A DNA stretch of 64,000 nt from Humulus lupulus. Lineage: Eukaryota; Streptophyta; Magnoliopsida; Rosales; Cannabaceae. Below, one piece after another: positions 57,490-64,000 of the stretch (position 1 is its first letter; each line of letters begins with the position of its first letter). Made by a program: the position numbers and the translations under genes. The notes under the pieces are model-generated. The model was given only the letters and a program-made list of their open reading frames with translations, was not told the DNA's origin and searched no databases. The stretch covers positions 215,784,448 to 215,848,447 of the forward strand of contig NC_084796.1 of NCBI RefSeq assembly GCF_963169125.1. The letters run 5' to 3'.

Positions 57490-58688
57490 TAATAAAATTA
57501 GAAAGCATTACAAGCACACATAAGTCTTTATTAAGCGTCAACAATTTGAGATTACACCCTATACACAGTTGAGAAGAACTAGCACACTCAAATTATAACA
57601 GTTCACACATAATATAAGTCCTGAAGAAAATCTCTCACAAAGCTAGTTCTCTCTTTCTTAAAGTCTAATCTCTAAAAAATACTATATTATAGAATTAGGT
57701 ATATGCCATTCTCTTTGGTTTTCCTTTGTTAAGATTTTTAGAGAACTTTTCATCCTCTAAAAAACAACTATCAGTGTAATTTACTATTAACACAGTTAGA
57801 AGAATAGTCTATCAAAAAACTTGATCTTGAACAAATATCCATAAAACAAAAATATATGTATTAGAACAGTGAAAATAAAATATTATCACTCAAAAGTTCT
57901 TAATTACAAGTGCCAAATGTACAACCACACATATTCTTTATCAACAATATTAACCACTTGTTAATTGAAAACATGCCAACAAATAATCTCTTATTCTAGT
58001 TGTTGTATTATAAACCCCTGCAAAAACAGATTACAAACACACAGAAAAATGACTAACAATATCGAGGACAAAGTCAGCTGACAGAAATTTAATCAAACAC
58101 ACCAGAAACGCCCAAGTTTTCTTTGCTCGGACTTAACCAAATCAGGTTAGTCCTACAGCCAAGACAACAGAGGTCCTTAGTCAAATTCAATATCAAACAT
58201 GAGATTACACACTCAAGGTACACAATGACAAGAATTTTTCTCAAGTAAGTCATATTCTGTTATATTCCACACTAGTAGGTTAGAATATAGTCAAGTAAGT
58301 CAACTAGTCATCTCAACAAGTTTAATATCACTTGTATTGGCATACATAAAATAATTTCTATTTAAGAAAGCCACTGTGTGGAATAATTAGAGTAAACATA
58401 TCTTTCTAGTGTTGTTAGAAAGCTGGCTTATAAAGTTAGTTATGGTAGTTATATCCTACACATTGTATAAATGTTCTAGCTGTCTTATAAAGCTAGTTGG
58501 GTATTGTGAGAAAGAAAAAAAACTCAAGAAAAGAAGAGTAAAAACAAAGAAAAAAAGTTGAGATGTGATATTCATTCTTGCAAGGTTGATTTCTGTAATG
58601 GTGTGTGTTCTTTCTTACTTTCTTTTCTGGTTTCTTGTTGTGATCATAAGGTGTTTGTGTGTGTTATTTAATTCTTTAATTAAGCTTT
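57490..58688. other. A+T-rich DNA, possible old LTR-like remnant at 58400-58690
   Basis: No gene seen. The stretch TTAGAAAGCTGGCTTATAAA to TTGAAAACA resembles the LTR leader of a Copia-type element in composition, but there is no paired copy, primer site or duplication. Confidence 0.35.
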
Positions 58689-58922
58689 TTGTTTCTTATT
58701 GAAAACATTTGGGGGCTTGGAATTGGTGAAGTAATATCTAAACAAATGCATCAAGTTCATTTAATTTTTAAATGTAGAACATCATATTGCAGCTTAGATG
58801 TAGGAAATCTTAGTAGAGAAATAGAAGAAGCAACACTTTTAATAACCCATGCTGCTAAACAAGCACATTATCCAAATTCATCTCTACAGAGTTTAAAGGT
58901 TCTAAAAAGCTTGTCTATCTGA
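58689..58922 (+). pseudogene. Unrecognised open stretch beside Gypsy A2
   Basis: 77 codons, including CSLDVGNLSREIEEATLLIT and HYPNSSLQSLKVLKSLSI. Composition is protein-like but no family is recognised; it ends just before the Gypsy LTR. May be chance. Confidence 0.2.
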
Positions 58923-58930
58923 TATGAAAG

Positions 58931-60796
58931 TGTAGAGTCCAAGAACTTTACTTAGCTAATTGTTTAGTAGTCTTATAGTATGTTTAGTATTATCTTTGTT
59001 ACTGTGGATTTTTGGTTCAGACCGGGAATTATTTGGACACTCATAGTAGTACTTATAGATTTTATAAGTTAACCTATAGTTTAAGAATATTAAGTATAAC
59101 CTAAGGTTTGATTATATGACTGATAATTAAGGATTATACCATAAGGTTTAGATATCAACCAATAGGATTTTAAGCACATGTTATGAATGGTAATTAAGGA
59201 TTAAGTATTTTTGAGGATTAAATTAAATAAGGAAAAAGTTTGAATGTTATAGGGTTAGTCAGCAGCTTTGAATACGTTGAAGGCTTAGTCAAGGCTGTTT
59301 ACTCCATTAAAACTTAGCTAAAAATGTGAAATTTCGTGTTTAAATATTCAGCGTATGCCGATATATCGCAGCACGTAGATACGGAAAACACGAGACGATG
59401 CACGGTCGCCTCAGGCATACTGGCCCAGGCGATATATCGCCTACAGGGGGCGATATATCGCCTCCTCCAGCATAAATTCAAACTCTTTTGAATTCTTTTC
59501 CTTTCAGCCATTCAAATTTCTTCAAAAGTCCAGCATCTTTTGAACGAGTCTTCAGCCTCTGCTGAATGATTATTCAAATGATTTTCACCTAAAAAGCCAT
59601 TATTTTTATTCAAGTAAAATTAAGATACTTTCATTCCCAAACTCTATAAATAGGACCTAGTACCCAGCCATTATTCACCTTTTGCTCTAAGTTCAGAAGC
59701 TGCTAGTGTTAAGTGAGTGTGAGAGTGTAAACACCTGGTTTGGGAAAATCATAAGCTTATCAAACACTTTGGGAAGTGAGGTTCTATAGTATTTCGGTTG
59801 AGGTGTAGATTGGTCTTTCAAGTCTTTGAGGTAACCAAAACTCTAGTTCATTTCTGTATTATGTTATTTTCTTTCTCATAGTCTTCTACTCAATCTCTAA
59901 CCTTAATCTTCATTTTGGTTAGGGAATCTAAGTTCTTGAGCACATAAGTTTCGGTAAGCATGTTTCTCAAATGGTTTAGTCTTTCCATCCCTTTCATTTC
60001 ATCTTCTTTCTTCTTTAGACTCACTCTTTCTAATGGTTATTAGGAGTGTTCCAAAAGTCCCAACTCAGTCCATCATATCCCGGTAACTTTGGTAAGGAAA
60101 ATAGGCTAGAATCTATATGTTTATGTTTATGTTATCTTATGTGTTATGTTATGATATGTTATGAATATGTTATAAATGTGTTTGTTTGTAGGCTTGGGCT
60201 TATGCCCTATTTGACTAACAAGACCCCAAAAAGATTGTGGGCATATGCCTATTTAGCTGGTAGGACCCCACTAATCTCATGGGCATAAGCTTGTTTAGTC
60301 TATGGGACCCTAATTAATAATGGCCATTATAATAAGTGTATTATGTGTTATGATATGTCTTTACGTTATTATGAAATTTATGTGTATGACTATGTGTTAG
60401 ATTTTCCTTGCTGGGCATTAGGCTCATTCCTTTCTGTTTTATGTGCAGGAAAAAAATCTTTAGAGGCGGTAAGATTCGTGACGCTTAGAGGATGTGTATC
60501 GATGGTGAATGGAGTCAAGGGGCCGAGCGTTATTCGATTCGAGGATGTAGTCTCATTTTACCTTTTTATGGTTTTATATGTATTTTCCGCATTTCTTATG
60601 TAATGACTTTTTATGTTAAATCATGTTTTGTTTTTAAAGACAATGGGATCCCATATCCTTCTTAGTATTTTATTTATTTGAAAGTAACTCTTATTTTACA
60701 AGTTACTCAATAAAAATTATGGTATTTTCGTAAAAATGTAAGTTTATGTATAGTTTCATTAATGGTCCAAATAGTCTAGATTAGTGGGTCATTACA
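58931..60796 (+). repeat. 5' LTR of Gypsy A2
   Basis: 1866 bp, starts TGTAGAGTCC and ends GTCATTACA. TATA box TATAAATA at 59645-59652. Two perfect GGCGATATATCGCC palindromes lie about 200 bases upstream (59428-59441 and 59449-59462). Confidence 0.95.
59645..59652 (+). promoter_or_regulatory. LTR TATA box of Gypsy A2
   Basis: CTCTATAAATAGGACC; the same box is present in both LTRs of copy 1 (7111-7118 and 14403-14410, minus strand). Marks the likely transcription start about 30 bases downstream. Confidence 0.75.
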
Positions 60797-60798
60797 GT

Positions 60799-60816
60799 TG
60801 GTATCAGAGCAAACGG
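60799..60816 (+). other. Primer-binding site of Gypsy A2 (initiator-Met tRNA)
   Basis: TGGTATCAGAGCAAACGG two bases after the LTR, identical to copy 1. Confidence 0.93.
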
Positions 60817-60876
60817 TTCCTTCGCATGAAGTTCTCCTCGATACACACGCTCAAAAGCTCCGAATCTGACCGCCAA

Positions 60877-60944
60877 GTAAGTATGTAAGTTACTAGTTAC
60901 TTTGCTTATATGTATAGCTAACAACTTTAGTGTTTATGTTTCAG
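60877..60944 (+). other. Possible short leader intron of Gypsy A2
   Basis: GTAAGT donor after CGCCAA and TTTATGTTTCAG acceptor six bases before the extra ORF ATG; 68 bases, conserved with copy 1. Inferred only. Confidence 0.45.
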
Positions 60945-60950
60945 TTAAGA

Positions 60951-61418
60951 ATGAACGGAGCTTCAAGCAATGAGGATATCCGAGCCATTAAGGCTTTAAA
61001 AAGAATAAGGGAGCCAAGAAACACCGTAGGAGCACTAGAAAGGATCACTCGGAGATTGATCTTGTTCCACAAAGAGATAGGTCACCTTCAAGAGTCTAAG
61101 CAAATCATGATGAGAGCTGCAGAACAATATGTCCTAGTAATTAGGCTTTTAAAAGATTTTCCTTCAGCAATTTTAACTTTAGAAGAAATATGGGAGAATA
61201 TAAATAATGATGATGACTTACAGGCAGCCCTAAGATATTATTCTCTCATACTTAAGTTCACCTATGATTTAGAGTTTCAATTCACTAATGAGCAACAACA
61301 TAGGATCTTCTTGAATCTTCCCCGAGGAAATTTTGAGGCTCAAGACAACGATGATTATAAGGAGATAGATGATGATATGCTAGATGAAGGATCAGATGTA
61401 GAAGATCCCGATTTTTAG
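60951..61418 (+). CDS. Extra ORF upstream of gag, Gypsy A2 (unknown function)
   Basis: 155 codons from MNGASSNEDIRAIKALKRIR to DEGSDVEDPDF, the counterpart of 12646-13113. Four residue differences are seen by eye (Leu/Ser at 5, Lys/Arg near 31, Ser/Asn in ENISNDDD and Asn/Asp in KEIDNDM). No stops or indels. An upstream in-frame ATG at 60930 falls inside the possible intron, so I prefer the ATG at 60951, which is shared with copy 1. Basic N-terminus, helical middle, acidic C-terminus; no known domain. Confidence 0.75.
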   Translation: MNGASSNEDIRAIKALKRIREPRNTVGALERITRRLILFHKEIGHLQESKQIMMRAAEQYVLVIRLLKDFPSAILTLEEIWENINNDDDLQAALRYYSLILKFTYDLEFQFTNEQQHRIFLNLPRGNFEAQDNDDYKEIDDDMLDEGSDVEDPDF

Positions 61419-61950
61419 AATAACTAGTTTTTCATTGTTTGTTTTGTTTATTTCTTTATTTTATGATTGTAATAAGTGAAGTTTTTTTTTCCAAATTAAT
61501 TTCATGTTATTTTATCATCATGTATGAGTTGGATTTTATTTTCGCAATCATAATAAGTAATAAATAAAATGAATAATGACTAAGTTCAGTGAGGGTGGAT
61601 ACAAATCAATGAACCAAGTTTCCTTATTGAGAGTTAGGGGGCCTTAGTAGTGGGAACGATTTTACTGATCCCAGCCCTCCCTCAATATGGTTAACTTTGG
61701 AACAAAGATAAGTTTCGAGCCTGAGAATTAAGTCATATAGGATGATTAGAAACACACTTAGAAAAATAAAGATGACTTGTTTTTCTAAGTATAGAAACCC
61801 ACTCTAATAATAAATAAAGACCTATATAATTTTTCATAAGAAGTCATAATAACTAGGTCCGAGATATGTTTGTTTTAGAATAAGTTTTTACCTTAGAGCC
61901 TATTAGGGTAAGTTCTAACAAGTTCTCGACTGTTTGAACTTTTGGTGAAG
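61419..61950 (+). other. Non-coding spacer between extra ORF and gag, Gypsy A2
   Basis: Conserved with 12115-12645 of copy 1, including the landmark GTTAGGGGGCCTTAGTAGTG. No ORF. Confidence 0.6.
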
Positions 61951-62766
61951 ATGTCGCTCCGAAGATCTGCACGCACCAACGGAAATGCCTCCAACGTTGT
62001 TCCAACGACCAATGATGCCCTCCAGTTCGCAGAAGAGGAGTGCGTGCTACTACTAGCCGCAACGCGCCGACACCGTCAGCTGACAACACCGCGGAAATCG
62101 CTAGACGGCGACAACAACGTCAACAGGCGTAGACTCAGCCTCAGCCTCCACCGCAACCGCAGCCACAGCTACAACAAATGGCCCTAGTACCCCAACAAGT
62201 TGGTCCATATGGGGGATGGCCAGTGACGAACTACGCGCCACATCCAGTACCGAATATGGAGTCAGTGTATGAAAGGTTCCGCAAGCAGCACGCTCCAAAC
62301 TTCGAAGGGACTATAGACCCCTTTGAGGCAGAAGAGTGGCTAAGGAATGTGGAGCCAATTCTTACGCACATGAACCTCAGTAATACGAACCGCATATCCT
62401 GCGTCTCGTCATTACTCAGGAAGGATGCCAGAATATGGTGGGACTTAGTTCAGCAGACTAATGATGTCACCACCATGATATGGACAAGATTTGTGGAGCC
62501 GTTCTACAAGAAGTATTACACCTCGGCAGTCATCGCTAATGGTAGAAGAATATGCTCGTCAGTTCAACAGATTAGTCAAGTTTGCACCAGAGTTGGTCCC
62601 AACCGACTTTACGAGGTTGACCAAGTTCGTCAGAAGACTTAGACCAAAGATGGAATTAGGGGTTAAGTTAGCAAACCTGGGAACCACTACCTATGCCAAT
62701 GTTCTAGAAACGGCAATAGAAGTAGAAAGGATTCAGATGAATGTTAATGAGGAGAAGAAGGATTAA
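61951..62766 (+). pseudogene. Gypsy A2 gag, frameshifted
   Basis: ATG at 61951: MSLRRSARTNGNASNVVP. The same one-base frameshift as in copy 1 follows near 62020. A deletion with TAG at about 62131 is private to this copy. Then the capsid part ERFRKQHAPNFEGTIDPFEA, ARIWWDLVQQTNDVTTMIWT, the shared internal loss near 62540, and EEYARQFNRLVKFAPELVP to NVNEEKKD. No CCHC knuckle follows. Confidence 0.88.
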
Positions 62767-62769
62767 ACG

Positions 62770-63480
62770 ATGGTTCCAGAACAAAGTCTTTGCCTTGACC
62801 CAAGGAGGAACCCATGCTAGTAACAAGCATTTACAGGTCAGATCCTATCCTCGATAATATATGTTCTAGTATCGCTTGATTGGTAGCAGTATACTCGTAT
62901 ATCTTGTTAGGAATGATAGAAAAACTAGACAAACCTAGTGAAAGATTTAGAACTAGGTTTGTAACCAAGTTGCCTTCGGGCAAAGCAGTTCTATCATCAC
63001 GAATAGTACGAGGCGTACCGATCAAGATTGAGGACATAGAACTAGAAGAAGACCTGATAGAGCTAGTGATCAAGGACTTCGACGTAATACTAGGCATGGA
63101 TTGGCTAGCACGGCATGGCACAACAATCGACTGCAAACGCAAGAAGGTGATGTTTGAGACTCCTAACGGTCAGAGACGATGCTTCATGGAACAAACTTCA
63201 GGATTACGCACCCCGTTAGTGTCAAAACTCAACAAAGGATAGAGAGAGGATGTCAAGCGTTCTTAGCCAGCATCACGAACGTGGAAAGAGAGACGCCACT
63301 TAAGGATGGAGATGTTCGAGTTATACAAGAATTTCCAGAGGTATTTTCCGATGACTTGCCAAGATTGCCGCCAACTCGAGAGATAGACTTCACGATAGAA
63401 TTAGTACCAGACACCAAGCCTGTCTCTAAGGCACCATACCGGATGGCACCCACAGAACTCAAGGAGTTAAAGACGCAGCT
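62770..63480 (+). pseudogene. Gypsy A2 protease and linker, catalytic loop degraded
   Basis: After VFALTQGGTHASNK the region corresponding to the DSGATHS loop reads D-W-stop-Q-Y-T-R-I-S (about 62875-62905), as in copy 1. The C-terminal half FDVILGMDWLARHGTTIDCK and the linker VFSDDLPRLPPTREIDFTIE are readable in two frames, separated by a shift near 63235. The linker runs into [12 protein letters not shown]. Confidence 0.85.
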
Positions 63481-64000
63481 ACAAGAACTCCTAGACTCAG
63501 GCCAAGCCATTCACCATGGGGAGCTCCGGTACTATTCGTGAAGAAGAAGGATGGAAGTATGCGAATGGGCATAGACTATCGTGAGCTGAACAAAGTAACG
63601 ATTAAGAATAAGTACCCGCTACCTCGTATCGACGATTTGTTTGATCAACTCCGAGGCGCGACTGTATTTTCAAAAATTGATTCACGGTCCGGGTATCATC
63701 AGCTCAAGGTAAAGGGAGAAGATATTCCTAAGACAGCCTTTAGGACTCGTTATGAACATTACGAGTTCTTGGTTATGTCTTTTGGTCTTATTAACGCACC
63801 AGCCGCGTTTATGGACTTAATGAATAGGGTCTTCAAAGACTACTTGGATAAATTCGTCGTTGTGTTCATCGACGAAATTTTAATTTACTCCAAGGACAAA
63901 GTAGAGCACGAGGAACATTTGAGGATGATTTTGACGCGATTGAAGGAGCATCAACTCTACGCAAAGTTCAAGAAATGCGAATTTTGGCTTTCGCAAGTGG
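63480..64000 (+). pseudogene. Gypsy A2 reverse transcriptase, first part, FIDD changed to FIDE
   Basis: After a private 10-base loss near 63502, RT reads [60 protein letters not shown] and [20 protein letters not shown]. The second catalytic Asp is Glu (GAC GAA at about 63872-63877), which would inactivate the enzyme. Copy 1 keeps FIDD. The ORF runs off the window. Confidence 0.9.

Larger units (their letters stand above)
58931..64000 (+). mobile_element. Ty3/Gypsy retrotransposon, family A copy 2 (runs off window)
   Basis: Plus-strand copy of the element at 5963-15158: 5' LTR 58931-60796, primer site, extra ORF, spacer, gag, protease remnant and the first part of RT. The 3' half is beyond 64000, so the duplication (left side GAAAG) is unchecked. 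The sequence differs from copy 1 more than copy 1's own LTRs differ from each other, so the two are separate insertions of one family. Confidence 0.95.

Noticed and set aside
58629..58642. Right end of the CACTA-like element starting at 49933 (TTTCTTGTTGTG)
   Set aside because: One mismatch in a short motif, no subterminal TGTGTTAT array before it, and no matching 3-bp duplication.

Overview
This window is nuclear DNA of a seed plant, most likely a eudicot. It is A+T-rich, its genes are split by introns, and it is packed with plant-type LTR retrotransposons (Ty1/Copia and Ty3/Gypsy primed by initiator-Met tRNA), CACTA (En/Spm) DNA transposons and a Mutator-type foldback element. I see one plausible intact host gene, a two-exon thaumatin-like (PR-5) protein at 19576-20454. 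Most of the rest is mobile DNA, and much of it is resolved to exact ends by matching target-site duplications (TSDs).

Layout, left to right. 1-5380: 3' part of a decayed Copia element with its 2.17-kb 3' LTR. 5963-15158: complete minus-strand Gypsy (family A), TSD AAAAC. This Gypsy and the Copia seem to sit inside an older CACTA whose right end is at 15537. 15577-19108: non-autonomous CACTA (TSD AAT) carrying a solo LTR (16246-18552). 19576-20454: thaumatin-like gene. 21066-33414: second minus-strand Gypsy (family B), TSD GTTAA, split by a 4.1-kb solo LTR (25966-30040, TSD GGAAA). 34251-34528: piece of a family-B LTR cut by a CACTA-like terminus. 34842-49543: 14.7-kb CACTA (TSD ATA) with both transposase-type genes (TNP2-like and TNPA-like), the second split by a solo LTR (43456-47274, TSD GATCC). 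This element also carries pieces of an EF-hand gene and of an LRR/malectin receptor kinase. 49933-58930: a region opened by another CACTA-like 5' end, holding a Mutator-type foldback MITE (9-bp TSD) and several minus-strand exon-like pieces, two of which I recognise (RAD23 and FKBP). 58931-64000: 5' half of a second, plus-strand family-A Gypsy that runs off the window.

The most interesting signals are these. (1) Family-A Gypsy elements carry an extra ORF of about 155 codons between the primer site and gag. It is intact and about 97% identical in both copies, while gag, protease and pol are broken. (2) The two copies share the same gag and protease lesions, which suggests a defective lineage moved in trans. 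(3) CACTA elements have taken up several host-gene fragments with introns and splice phases preserved. In the 51-57.5 kb region the recognisable exons all lie on one strand and could form a chimeric transcript. (4) The family-A LTR carries a cluster of perfect 14-bp palindromes.

All domain names come from reading translations by eye; no database search was possible.
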